This document shows, one piece after another, positions 27,389 to 36,077 of a stretch of 64,000 nucleotides of DNA; positions within the stretch are counted from its first letter, which is position 1, and every line of letters begins with the position of its first letter. Below the pieces are notes generated by a model. The model saw only the letters and a program-made list of their open reading frames with translations, was not told the DNA's origin and ran no database searches. The stretch spans positions 62,001-126,000 of the forward strand of contig NZ_JMLV01000003.1 of assembly GCF_000686045.1 (NCBI RefSeq). The letters run 5' to 3'. The translations under genes and the position numbers were made by a program. The stretch comes from Fodinicurvata fenggangensis DSM 21160 (GTDB lineage: Bacteria; Pseudomonadota; Alphaproteobacteria; Kiloniellales; DSM-21159).

Positions 27389-30109
27389 ATGTCTGAAAAT
27401 AAAACGCGGACCGCTGACGAAACGGCAATGGGGTTGCTGCCGGGCGAAAGGCAGCAGGAGGAGAATGATATCTCGGTGGTCGGGGCCGGAGCCTCGGCGG
27501 GCGGCCTGGAAGCTTTCCAGAAGTTTCTCGATGCGCTTCCTGCCGACAGCGGTATGGCCTTCGTTCTGGTCCAGCATCTTGACCCGACGCACGACAGCAT
27601 GATGGTCGAATTGCTGGCGCCGCACACGAAGATGACCGTACGCCAAGCGGTCGACAATATGCCGATCGCGCGCAACTGCGTTTATGTCATTCCGCCCGGC
27701 CACTACCTGGCGGTGCAGGACCGCACGCTGCATCTTTCGCAGCCCGACGATCCACACGGCTCGCGCCTGCCATTCGATTACCTCCTGCGTTCGCTGGCCG
27801 CCGACCTTGGCGATCACGCAATATGCGTTGTCCTATCTGGAACCGGGTCGGATGGAAGCCTGGGAGCGAAAGCAGTGCGGGAAGCGGCCGGTCTCGTCGT
27901 TGCCCAGGACCCCGCAGAAGCCGCGTTCGATGGCATGCCGCGCAGCGCGGTCCGGACGGGCGCGGTGGATATGGTTTTGCCTCTCGACGATATGCCCGAT
28001 GCGATCGTCAATTTTGACCGTCGGCTGGCGGCGGTGCGAAACCATCACATACGCCGGTCGGACGATCCCTCTGTACAAGAATCGTTCTTTGAGATCATCG
28101 ATTTGCTGAGCAGCAGGACCGGCCACGATTTCACCCCCTACAAGCAGGGCACGCTGGAGCGCCGGATCGACCGTCGGCGCGCCATGGCAACGCCCGAGAA
28201 CGTCGACCTGGCAGGCTATGTCCAGATCCTGCGCGACGACCCCGGCGAGCTCGATCTCCTCGCCAAGGATCTCTATATCCACGTGACCGGCTTCTTCCGC
28301 GACCCCACTGTATTCGATCTGCTGGCAACCAAGATAATACCGGAGTTGGTGAAAGACGACGCCTCTAAAGACGCGCTGCGTATCTGGTCGACGGGATGCA
28401 GTACCGGTGAGGAAGCCTATTCCCTTGCCATGGTGTTCCGCGAGGCGTTGGAAGCGGCCGGTAGCCGGATGAAGCTGCAGATTTTCGCTTCCGACATCGA
28501 TCCCGACGCCATCGCCACCGCCCGCGAGGGGGTCTATCCGGAAACCATCGCCGCCGAAGTATCACCCGAACGTCTCGCCCGATTCTTCGTAAAGGAGGAA
28601 CAGGGTTACAGAGTTCTGCCCGAACTCCGCGAACTTGTGGTTTTCACGGTTCACGACGTAATGAACGATCCACCTTTTTCGCGGCTCGATCTGATTTCGT
28701 GCCGCAATGTGTTGATTTACATGAAGCCTGAGACGCAGGCGAAGCTCCTTACGCTGTTCCATTTTTCCCTGCGCCCCAACGGGTTTCTGCTGCTGGGCGG
28801 CTCCGAGATGGTTGCGGCCGACGATAACCGCTTCGACGCCGTATCCACGCAATCACGACTCTACCGGCATGTCGGTCGTGCCAGACCGGGAGAGCTGGCA
28901 TCGGCAATGAACATTGACGGACTTACCAAGCGCTCTATCGCGCGAAAACCTGACGAGCCGCCTCGTGACAGACAGTTCGCCGAGCTGTGCCGCGACCTGT
29001 TGATGGACGCCTATGCCCCTCCGGCCGTGCTCATCAACCAAGAGTTCGAACTTCTCTACACGGTCGGCCGGACCGATCGCTACCTGCGGGTTCCCTCTGG
29101 AGGTGTCACCAATAACATGATCGCCATGCTGCGCCAGACCGGCCTTCAGGCACGGCTCAGGCTGGCGGTGCAGCGTGCCACTGAGACGAAAGAGCGCGCT
29201 GTCGTCAGCGGCGGCCAACTGGGTGAGGGCAAGAGTGCACACACATATAGTATTGCCGTGCGGCCGGTCGAGTGCGACGGGAACACACTGTCACTGATCT
29301 GTTTTATCGACGAGCCGGAGCGCACACAGCAGGCCACCACCGCCCAGCCGGGTGAAGAAAGCCTGGTTGCCGAACTCAATCAGGAGTTGAAAGCGACCCA
29401 GGAAGAGCTCGAGGTGGCACTGCGCGATCTCGATGTATCCAAAGAAGAGCAGAACGCGATCAATGAAGAAGCATTGTCGGTCAAGGAGGAGTTTCAGACC
29501 ACCAATGAAGAACTGCTCGCATCGAAGGAAGAATTGCAATCACTCAACGAGGAACTTGTAGCGCTCAACAGCCAGCTTCAGGAAACGCTCGAACTGCAGC
29601 GCACCACCGCAAGCGATCTTGAGAATATCCTGCACAGCACCGATGTCGCGACGCTCTTCCTCGATGCCAACCTCAATATTCGCTTCTTTACGCCGGCAGC
29701 CCAATCGATTTTCAACGTCATCTCGTCTGATATCGGCCGGCCGCTGGCCGACTTCAGGACGGTGAGCGACGATCCTGTCATTCTGAGCGACGCCAGGACC
29801 GTTATGCGAACCGGAACGCCGAAAGAGTGTGAAATATCGACCGAGACCGGAAGTTGGTTCGTTCGTCGGATTCTGCCCTATCGCGCAATGGAAGGCCAGA
29901 ACAGTGGCGTGGTTATAACCTACACTGAAATTAGCGAGCGCAAGCGTTCGGAACTGGAGCTGCAGAGCGCAAGAAACCAGGCGGAAGAAGCGAACATCGC
30001 GAAGTCCCGGTTCCTCGCCGCCGCGAGTCACGATCTGCGGCAACCGCTGCAGACGATCGCCCTGATCCAGGGGACACTGGCAAGCATAGTCGATAACGAG
30101 AGGGCGTAA
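27389..30109 (+). CDS. CheB-CheR-PAS-HisKA fusion protein, cut by an in-frame stop
   Basis: 906 aa from ATG 27389 (earlier in-frame GTG 27344 possible). Domains: CheB methylesterase about 25-210 (VGAGASAGGLEAF, VQHLDP, SGTGSDGSLG), CheR methyltransferase about 220-490 (SSRTGHDFTPYKQGTLERRI, WSTGCSTGEEAYSLAM, DLISCRNVLIYM), a coiled coil about 660-745 (repeats of EEL/NEE), a PAS domain about 750-870 and the dimerisation helix of a histidine kinase (AAASHDLRQPLQTIAL, phospho-acceptor His). It then meets TAA at 30107-30109. The same frame continues with kinase sequence, so the gene was once one unit. Confidence 0.88.
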   Translation: MSENKTRTADETAMGLLPGERQQEENDISVVGAGASAGGLEAFQKFLDALPADSGMAFVLVQHLDPTHDSMMVELLAPHTKMTVRQAVDNMPIARNCVYVIPPGHYLAVQDRTLHLSQPDDPHGSRLPFDYLLRSLAADLGDHAICVVLSGTGSDGSLGAKAVREAAGLVVAQDPAEAAFDGMPRSAVRTGAVDMVLPLDDMPDAIVNFDRRLAAVRNHHIRRSDDPSVQESFFEIIDLLSSRTGHDFTPYKQGTLERRIDRRRAMATPENVDLAGYVQILRDDPGELDLLAKDLYIHVTGFFRDPTVFDLLATKIIPELVKDDASKDALRIWSTGCSTGEEAYSLAMVFREALEAAGSRMKLQIFASDIDPDAIATAREGVYPETIAAEVSPERLARFFVKEEQGYRVLPELRELVVFTVHDVMNDPPFSRLDLISCRNVLIYMKPETQAKLLTLFHFSLRPNGFLLLGGSEMVAADDNRFDAVSTQSRLYRHVGRARPGELASAMNIDGLTKRSIARKPDEPPRDRQFAELCRDLLMDAYAPPAVLINQEFELLYTVGRTDRYLRVPSGGVTNNMIAMLRQTGLQARLRLAVQRATETKERAVVSGGQLGEGKSAHTYSIAVRPVECDGNTLSLICFIDEPERTQQATTAQPGEESLVAELNQELKATQEELEVALRDLDVSKEEQNAINEEALSVKEEFQTTNEELLASKEELQSLNEELVALNSQLQETLELQRTTASDLENILHSTDVATLFLDANLNIRFFTPAAQSIFNVISSDIGRPLADFRTVSDDPVILSDARTVMRTGTPKECEISTETGSWFVRRILPYRAMEGQNSGVVITYTEISERKRSELELQSARNQAEEANIAKSRFLAAASHDLRQPLQTIALIQGTLASIVDNERA

Positions 30110-30145
30110 AAGCTGATCCGTCTGCTCGACCGTACGCAGGTCTCC

Positions 30146-31774
30146 ATGTCGAGCATGCTGAACACGCTGCTCGACATCAATCAGATCGATACCGGTACCA
30201 TCATCCCCGAAATGGCTGATATACCGCTCGATACACTGCTCGCACGCATGCGCGAGGAGTTTGCCTATCAGGCCGAGGCCCAGGGTCTCGATCTGCGGGT
30301 GGTGACTTGTGGCCTGACGGTCCACAGCGACCCGAACTTGCTCAGTCAGATGCTCCGCAACCTATTGTCGAACGCGCTGAAATACACTCAAAAGGGTAAG
30401 GTCCTGCTCGGTTGCCGGCAACGGGCAGATAGCGTCACAATCGAGATCTGGGATACCGGGGCCGGCATTCCCGATTCTGAACTGCAGGCGATCTTCGATG
30501 AGTATCATCAGGTTGGCAATGAAGCACGCGAACGCAGTCGGGGGCTGGGGCTCGGTCTGTCCATCGTGAAGCGCCTTGCGGATCTGCTGGACCACAGGCT
30601 CAACGTTCGCTCGCATGTGGGCAAGGGCTCGGCTTTCACAATCGAGGTTGCGCGGCCGCAGGGCGGTCGGGAGTTACCACGGGCACCCGAGTCCACCGAT
30701 AACGATCCGATAGCCAGTCAGGATAGTCATCGTCAAGGCTCCATCCTTGTCGTCGAGGATGATCCGGACGTGCGAGAGCTTCTTGATCTTCTGCTCACCG
30801 GGCAAGGCCATACTGTGGTTTCGGCGGAAGATGGGCCGGCGGCCCTGCAAGCGGTAACCGACAAGGCATTCCAGCCCGATCTGCTCATTGCCGACTTCAA
30901 TCTGCCGAATGGCATGAACGGCCTCGAGGTCGCGACGGCGCTGCAGAAGCATTTGCGCGATCCAATTTCCGTTGCGTTTCTGACCGGTGACAAATCGGTC
31001 GCCTCCATTTCCCGGATCCAGGACTACGATTGCGATTGGCTCAACAAGCCGGTCAATGCTGGCGCACTGTCGGCCGCGGTCCAGCGGCTGCTTGCGGCAC
31101 CGCGGGCCGTTCTGTCCGGACAGGATATGCCAGCGGCGGACTTCCCGGATAACCGTTCGGCTCAGCCAACAATCTACGTCGTCGACGACAGCAACGAACT
31201 GCGTGAAACCCTGCGCGACATGCTGGTGTCAGCAGGCTTCGTCGTCCAGGAATTCGAATCCGGTGAAGCGTTCCTTGAAACATGGCCGGCGGATAGCGAG
31301 TCCTGCCTTTTACTTGATGCCAAGCTGCCCGGCATGAGCGGGCTGGAACTGCTCAGCCAGCTTCGCGAAGCGGGGTATTTACTACCGGTTGTCGTTCTCA
31401 CCGGGTTCGGTGACGTGGCAATGGCCGTGGATGCGATGAAACGCGGTGCGACGGATTTCATTGAGAAACCGGTCAGCCACAATGACCTACTGAAACACAT
31501 TCGGGAGGCGATCGAACTGTCAGGCGACGAAACCGGGCGCGCAGTTCGGCAAGACGAAGCCAAAGCGCGGATCGATGGGCTCACGCCGCGCCAGCAGCAG
31601 ATTTTGATGATGATCCTTGATGGTCACCCGAACAAGAATATTGCCGCTGATCTGGAAATCAGCCGGCGAACCGTCGAAAGTCATCGCGCCTCAATCATGA
31701 AAAAGACCGGCTGCCAATCGCTACCTGCGCTGGCGCGTCTTGCGGTCGTCGCCGGATTGGACCCGGGCTCATAG
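30146..31774 (+). CDS. Second half: kinase ATPase, two receivers and LuxR-type HTH
   Basis: 542 aa, in exactly the same frame as the preceding gene and only separated by its TAA. Domains: rest of HisKA (SMLNTLLDINQIDTG), HATPase_c about 50-165 (NLLSNALKYT, DTGAGIPDSEL, GLGLGLSIVKRLADLL), a receiver about 200-315 (VVEDDPDVREL, with LIADFNLPNG), a second receiver about 345-460 (VVDDSNELRETL, LLLDAKLPGMSG, LTGFGDVAMAVDAMKRGATDFIEKP), and a FixJ/LuxR HTH about 478-540 (LTPRQQQILMMILDG, ISRRTVESHRASIMKKTG). ATG 30146 is the first ATG after the stop and could allow re-initiation; otherwise this half is silent. Confidence 0.8.
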   Translation: MSSMLNTLLDINQIDTGTIIPEMADIPLDTLLARMREEFAYQAEAQGLDLRVVTCGLTVHSDPNLLSQMLRNLLSNALKYTQKGKVLLGCRQRADSVTIEIWDTGAGIPDSELQAIFDEYHQVGNEARERSRGLGLGLSIVKRLADLLDHRLNVRSHVGKGSAFTIEVARPQGGRELPRAPESTDNDPIASQDSHRQGSILVVEDDPDVRELLDLLLTGQGHTVVSAEDGPAALQAVTDKAFQPDLLIADFNLPNGMNGLEVATALQKHLRDPISVAFLTGDKSVASISRIQDYDCDWLNKPVNAGALSAAVQRLLAAPRAVLSGQDMPAADFPDNRSAQPTIYVVDDSNELRETLRDMLVSAGFVVQEFESGEAFLETWPADSESCLLLDAKLPGMSGLELLSQLREAGYLLPVVVLTGFGDVAMAVDAMKRGATDFIEKPVSHNDLLKHIREAIELSGDETGRAVRQDEAKARIDGLTPRQQQILMMILDGHPNKNIAADLEISRRTVESHRASIMKKTGCQSLPALARLAVVAGLDPGS

Positions 31775-32075
31775 CAAGGCGCGTCTCTGTCGTTGGAGGG
31801 CGAGGATATCTGCATTTCAGCAACCCGGAACAAACAAACTATCCCCCCGGTGGCGGCATCCCGGCGCTGCAGGCCTACTGTCCAGCCGATCGAGGTCTTC
31901 TAAGACACAAGAATTAATTACTGATTCAGGAGAATTGGCTGGGGGACCAGGACCCCCACCGAATTTGTGTGGGTCGCAGTTCGCCTAGATAGCAGACCAA
32001 TTGCACTTATCTTTGTGTCACAGTCTGGGGGCTGTGTCTAGTGATCTCAGCATGTGTGCGTGCAAAAGAGTCAGG
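31775..32075. other. Intergenic stretch without recognised gene
   Basis: About 300 bp between convergent genes. No conserved ORF, repeat or RNA gene seen. Confidence 0.4.
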
Positions 32076-32906
32076 CTACGGCATGACGAGCTGCGCGCTG
32101 TAATTGCGGTTAAACGCATGGGTTTGTTGCAGGCTGGCGAGTGTCGCTGCAAAGCTCGTTAAGTTCAGTTTGGCTGTATAGGTCTGGGCGTGATTGAGCA
32201 CCCGAAGTAGCGGGATGATTGTCTGTTGTTGTGATATCTGCTTTAGAGCCACGATGTAGAAGTAGGTAAGGGCAGGTGGAATCAAGATCGGGTGCTCACC
32301 GCAACTGAGCAATGCGCGATTCATCATGAGAAGGCCGACCTTTCCACTGCCATGCAGAAACGGTTGAACCTCTGTCAGCAGCATTACCATGAAAGCCGCT
32401 TTCTTGATTCCGACGTCGAATTGAGCTTGAGCTATATAGCCCTGATCCAGTGTGCCTGCGATCTCATCCGGGCGTGTGAAGACCGTAGACCCGAAGCGGG
32501 TCGTGACTGTTCTGAACTCCCCGGGTGTTTCCTCCGGATTGCCGTGCTCAACTGCGGCGTGACACTCACGGAAAAGGTCACGGAACTCACCCAGCTCTAA
32601 CGGCCAGGCGGGATCCTTGTGCTGTTCTCGGGCAAAATCAAAAGTGCCGCGCAGTGCCAACTGGCTGTAGTCCATTTGGGTGGTCTGCTTGGCAGAGAAC
32701 AGAAGCTTTTTCGCGTTATCGACCGAGACATCAATGCCTTCGATTGCATTTATGAAAAGAGCTTCAAAGAAAGAGAAAGTTTCAGTGGCTTCAGCAGGTA
32801 GATTATTGGGTGACGTTAGGACTTCGGGTATGCGCTGCAATCTTTCCCGAACGGTATCAAAGAGTTGGAGGCGCGTTGCGTCTGTAGCTACGGGCGAAAG
32901 GCTCAT
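32076..32906 (-). CDS. Fic-like protein with degenerate active site
   Basis: 276 aa from ATG 32906. The overall layout is that of a Fic protein (N-terminal helical part with FINAIEGI resembling the inhibitory-helix region, central helical core). Where the catalytic HPFxDGNGRxxR motif belongs, the protein reads QPFLHGSGKVGLL: the His, the acidic residue, Asn and both Arg are replaced. It is therefore unlikely to AMPylate, and may be a decayed or repurposed member. It sits alone between the broken kinase gene and an IS481 scrap. Confidence 0.7.
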   Translation of the reverse strand: MSLSPVATDATRLQLFDTVRERLQRIPEVLTSPNNLPAEATETFSFFEALFINAIEGIDVSVDNAKKLLFSAKQTTQMDYSQLALRGTFDFAREQHKDPAWPLELGEFRDLFRECHAAVEHGNPEETPGEFRTVTTRFGSTVFTRPDEIAGTLDQGYIAQAQFDVGIKKAAFMVMLLTEVQPFLHGSGKVGLLMMNRALLSCGEHPILIPPALTYFYIVALKQISQQQTIIPLLRVLNHAQTYTAKLNLTSFAATLASLQQTHAFNRNYSAQLVMP

Positions 32907-33151
32907 GTTCTCTCTCAAGGGTATGGGCTTGCCCAGGGTTTCAAAAAGCCAAGAGCAAGCCCAATCAAGCGGTTGTCTGTATTAACGGGTTTGCCCTGGA
33001 TGAAGCTTCTGACTTCCCTCTTTGTCAGGTGTCAGCTTCAAAGGATCCTGCCCAATAATACTTTCAAAATGGTTGAGAGAATTCAGGCCGGGGCCGTTAG
33101 ACTTAGACTTCGCCCCTGTCTATCGCAGCCTTTGCTTTGCCGAGTGGAAAT

Positions 33152-33180
33152 TGGTGGAGCCGAGGGGAGTCGAACCTCCG
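33152..33180 (-). repeat. tRNA/tmRNA 3'-end-like sequence, possible att site
   Basis: Read on the minus strand, this is CGGAGGTTCGACTCCCC followed by TCGGCTCCACCA: a T-arm loop (TTCGACT) plus acceptor end and CCA, as at the 3' end of a tRNA or tmRNA. No D-arm, anticodon arm or 5' acceptor strand follows, so it is only the terminal piece. Such 3'-end copies are typical attachment sites of integrated elements. It touches the IS481 scrap at 33177 and lies just before the AT-rich island. No second copy was found in the window. Confidence 0.5.
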
Positions 33181-33482
33181 ATAACGGTATCCAATTCACC
33201 CTGCGTGCCGAGGATATCCATGACAGTGGTCATATCTTCGGGCGGGTCTGTGCGGAGAACGGCATCGAGCACCGCCTGACCCGGATCGGTCATCCCTGGA
33301 CAAACGGACAGGTGGAACGCATGAACCGCACTATCAAGGACGCCACCGTCAAGCGCTTCCACTATGACAGTCATAGTCAGCTGGATGCCCATCTCGACGA
33401 CTTCGTGAAAGCCTACAACTTTCCCCGAAGCCTGAAGACATTGGGCGGTCTCACACACGATGAATTCATCTGCTATGCCTAG
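33177..33482 (+). pseudogene. IS481-family transposase, C-terminal fragment
   Basis: About 100 codons matching the C-terminal rve domain of IS481 transposases: SDNGIQFT (second catalytic Asp), GRVCAENGIEHRLTRIGHPWTNGQVERMN (catalytic Glu region) and VKAYNFPRSLKTLGGLTHDEFI. The N-terminal HTH and first Asp are absent, and the fragment starts right at the tRNA-end-like sequence. No terminal repeats identified. Immobile remnant at the left edge of the island. Confidence 0.85.
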
Positions 33483-33603
33483 ACGTTATAGTCACAACGA
33501 TACAAACTGAAGCCTTCCCACCACATACCGGGACTTAACACCTAGGAATGGCCAACACTGCCATGAAACTTTTCTTTGACCGGCCATTCATGGAGATAAA
33601 CTG

Positions 33604-34608
33604 ATGAGGTCAAATGGCTCACGCTCCAAAGCTCCCACGCAACGCGATGTCGCTAAGTTGGCAAGGGCTTCCCAGGCGGCAGTTTCTCGGGTCATGCTTG
33701 GCAAAGGCTATGTGGCAGAAGAGGTTCGCACACGAATTGAAGCGGCTGCTAAAACGCTCGATTATCGGCCTGATCCGTTTGCGCGAAGCCTAATAACCGG
33801 TAGATCCAACATTGTCGCCGTAGTCACGGCTAATGTTGTAAACCCGCTTTTTCCCTTCATTCTCGACGCATTAACTGATGCCCTGCAAGGGTCTGGCAAG
33901 AACGTGCTCCTCTTCAACGCTGCGCAGGGGCAAAAGATTGAAGACATTATTCCAGAGGTTCTAACCTACCGTGTTTCGGGTATCATCATCACCACAGCTT
34001 CGTTGTCTACGAATGTAAGCGAATTATGTGACCAAGCTGGCGTGCCGGTGGTTTATTTTCACAGATACTCAACGACGGACAAAGCATTTTCCGTGTCTTG
34101 TGACGGCTACGACGGAGGTGCTCAAGCTGCTGGAGCCTTAATAAAAGCAGGTTGCCGAAACCTCGCATACCTTGGGGGCAACAAGGATTCTTCTCCAAAC
34201 TTCGAGCGAAGGCAGGGCTTTGTGGCGGCAGCAGAGAAAGTTGGCGTGACGCCAGTTTTAGTAAAGGAAGCAAGCTTCGATTATGATTGGGGGTGGGAAG
34301 GCACTGGTCAGCTCTTTTCCACAAATCCCGGTATAGATGGGATTTTTTGCGGAGATGATGCGATAGCAAGCGGGGCTATTGACCGGTTGCGCCATAGCCT
34401 TGGAGGCCTTGTTCCCGAAGGGGTTTCGGTGATCGGTTTTGATGATGTTCCTCAAGCGAGTTGGGCGGCCTACTCTTTAACTACACTACAGCAGCCAATT
34501 GACGAGATGATTGACCTTTCCCTGTCGATCATTGAAGCGCCAGACTCTTATGAGCGCCGTCGCTATGCACTGAAGGGGAAGCTTATCCAGCGCTCGACCG
34601 TCCGTTGA
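33604..34608 (+). CDS. LacI-family transcriptional regulator
   Basis: 334 aa. N-terminal HTH with hinge: PTQRDVAKLARASQAAVSRVMLG (12-33) and KTLDYRPDPFARSL. A periplasmic-binding-protein-like ligand domain follows (IVAVVTANVVNPLFPF, GIDGIFCGDDAIASGAIDRL, VIGFDDVPQASW). It precedes the aminotransferase gene by 74 bp on the same strand. An identical 15-bp LacI-style site lies in the promoter after it (34646-34660) and before the aldolase gene (38269-38283), so it probably controls the catabolic genes to its right. Ligand unknown. Confidence 0.93.
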   Translation: MRSNGSRSKAPTQRDVAKLARASQAAVSRVMLGKGYVAEEVRTRIEAAAKTLDYRPDPFARSLITGRSNIVAVVTANVVNPLFPFILDALTDALQGSGKNVLLFNAAQGQKIEDIIPEVLTYRVSGIIITTASLSTNVSELCDQAGVPVVYFHRYSTTDKAFSVSCDGYDGGAQAAGALIKAGCRNLAYLGGNKDSSPNFERRQGFVAAAEKVGVTPVLVKEASFDYDWGWEGTGQLFSTNPGIDGIFCGDDAIASGAIDRLRHSLGGLVPEGVSVIGFDDVPQASWAAYSLTTLQQPIDEMIDLSLSIIEAPDSYERRRYALKGKLIQRSTVR

Positions 34609-34622
34609 TCATGTGGTGAGTG

Positions 34623-34660
34623 TTGACATTCAAATCCGAGTTTGTATGAATACGTAACCA
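34623..34660 (+). promoter_or_regulatory. Aminotransferase promoter with LacI-type operator
   Basis: TTGACA at 34623-34628 and TATGAA at 34645-34650 (16-bp spacer) form a likely promoter. ATGAATACGTAACCA (34646-34660) overlaps the -10; it is an imperfect palindrome around a central CG, as in LacI-family operators. The same 15 bases occur inverted at 38269-38283. Confidence 0.7.
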
Positions 34661-34682
34661 CACTTCATTAAACGGGCGTGTC

Positions 34683-36011
34683 ATGACCTCATCTTTGATA
34701 AAGCAATCGGTTACAGGTAACTATCCAACGATAGCTTCTGGCCGTGGAGTATGGCTCTACGATGACGAGGGGCGTGAATACATAGATGGCTCAAGCGGGG
34801 CCATGACCGCAAATATTGGGCATGGTGTCGCTGATATCGGAAAGGTGATGCAAAGCCAGTCCGATACGATTGCATTTACATTCCGAACGCAGTTCACAAA
34901 CGAGCCAGCCGAAGCCCTTGCTAATCGCTTAACGGCCATTGCTCCGGGGGATGTCAACTACGCTTTTTTCGTGAACAGTGGGTCAGAGGCCTCTGAGCAT
35001 GCGATGAGAGTAGCTCTGCATGTGTGGCGAGAAAGGGGTCAGCCAGGTAAAACTAAGGTTCTTGGTCGCAAGCGCAGTTATCATGGAATGACCATGGGCG
35101 CGCTTTCTATGTCCGGCCATGACGCGCGACGCGAGGATTATGGACCGCTGCTGCATCCCTTTCCTGTTGTGCCGCCTGCCTATTGCTATCGCTGTCCTTG
35201 GGGGTTGGAGCCATCGAGCTGTAATCTGGAATGTGCGAGCGCTTGGGAGAAGGCAATTCAGGATGCCGGACCTGATACGGTGGCGGCAGTGATTGCTGAA
35301 CCAATAGTCGGTGCCGCTGGCGGGGTATTGATGCCCCCAGAAGGCTATCTGCGCCAACTCCGAGAAATCTGTGATCGTTATAATGTCCTCATGATCATGG
35401 ACGAAGTCATTACAGGACTGGGGCGCACAGGTGATTGGTTCGTTTCGGGAAGAGAAGGAGTCGTTCCAGATATAATCTTGACAGGGAAAGGCACGAGCGC
35501 TGGGTATACGCCGCTGGCGGCCGTACTTCTACGAGAACCACTTGTCACTTCTATGAGGGAGGGCAGTGGCCAGGCGCCCTTCGGCCATACTTTCTCAGGC
35601 AATCCGCTCAGCTCGGCTGTCTGTTTGGCTGTTCTGGATTATCTTGAGGAGAACGAAGTTCTGGCAAATGTGATATCGCGGGGCGAAGAGCTTGCAGCTG
35701 GTCTGCAGGCCTTGTCGCAGCGATTCCCCACGATGGTTGATGTCCGCGGTAGAGGTTTGCTCTGGGGATTTGAATTTGTAAAAGACCGAGCAGACCGCGA
35801 AGCACCTGATTCCGATGGGAACATTTCAGCGGCCTTTGTAAAAGAATGTTTTAATGCTGGCCTTATCGTTTACCCTGCTGGTATCCCACCACTAAACAAT
35901 GCAACTATAATTGCACCACCTCTAACTATCACTTCTGAAGAAGTGGAAGAGTTGTTGAGAAGATTGACCGGTGCTATTCAGAAAATTGATTCTCAGATCC
36001 TAGAGAGGTAA
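34683..36011 (+). CDS. Class III PLP aminotransferase
   Basis: 442 aa, family length. NSGSEASEHAM at 98-108, SYHGMTMGAL at 132-141, cofactor Asp240 in IMDEVITGLGRTG, and Schiff-base Lys269 in ILTGKGTSAGYTPL. A four-cysteine cluster (Cys168, 171, 180, 184) is found in a subset of this family and could bind a metal. Omega-amino acid or amine donors are usual for the fold; the substrate here is unknown. First structural gene after the LacI regulator, with an operator in its promoter. Confidence 0.92.
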   Translation: MTSSLIKQSVTGNYPTIASGRGVWLYDDEGREYIDGSSGAMTANIGHGVADIGKVMQSQSDTIAFTFRTQFTNEPAEALANRLTAIAPGDVNYAFFVNSGSEASEHAMRVALHVWRERGQPGKTKVLGRKRSYHGMTMGALSMSGHDARREDYGPLLHPFPVVPPAYCYRCPWGLEPSSCNLECASAWEKAIQDAGPDTVAAVIAEPIVGAAGGVLMPPEGYLRQLREICDRYNVLMIMDEVITGLGRTGDWFVSGREGVVPDIILTGKGTSAGYTPLAAVLLREPLVTSMREGSGQAPFGHTFSGNPLSSAVCLAVLDYLEENEVLANVISRGEELAAGLQALSQRFPTMVDVRGRGLLWGFEFVKDRADREAPDSDGNISAAFVKECFNAGLIVYPAGIPPLNNATIIAPPLTITSEEVEELLRRLTGAIQKIDSQILER

Positions 36012-36027
36012 CTATTACTGTCGGTAA

Positions 36028-36045
36028 TATGAATGAACATTCATA
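36028..36045. repeat. Perfect inverted repeat between aminotransferase and DMFase-like gene
   Basis: TATGAATG-AA-CATTCATA. The arms contain TGAAT/ATTCA, shared with one half of the LacI-type operator, but the central CG is missing and only 8 of 14 positions agree. It could be a weak regulator site or a small mRNA hairpin. Confidence 0.4.
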
Positions 36046-36077
36046 ATAATTAGAAAAAATATAGAGAAATTTCTGCC

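Noticed and set aside
32865-33176. N-terminal extension of the IS481 fragment frame
   Set aside because: No transposase similarity before about 33177; the upstream codons cover the Fic promoter and the tRNA-end-like sequence.
33089-33180. Complete tRNA gene
   Set aside because: Only T-arm, acceptor 3' strand and CCA are present; no D-arm, anticodon arm or 5' acceptor strand fits.
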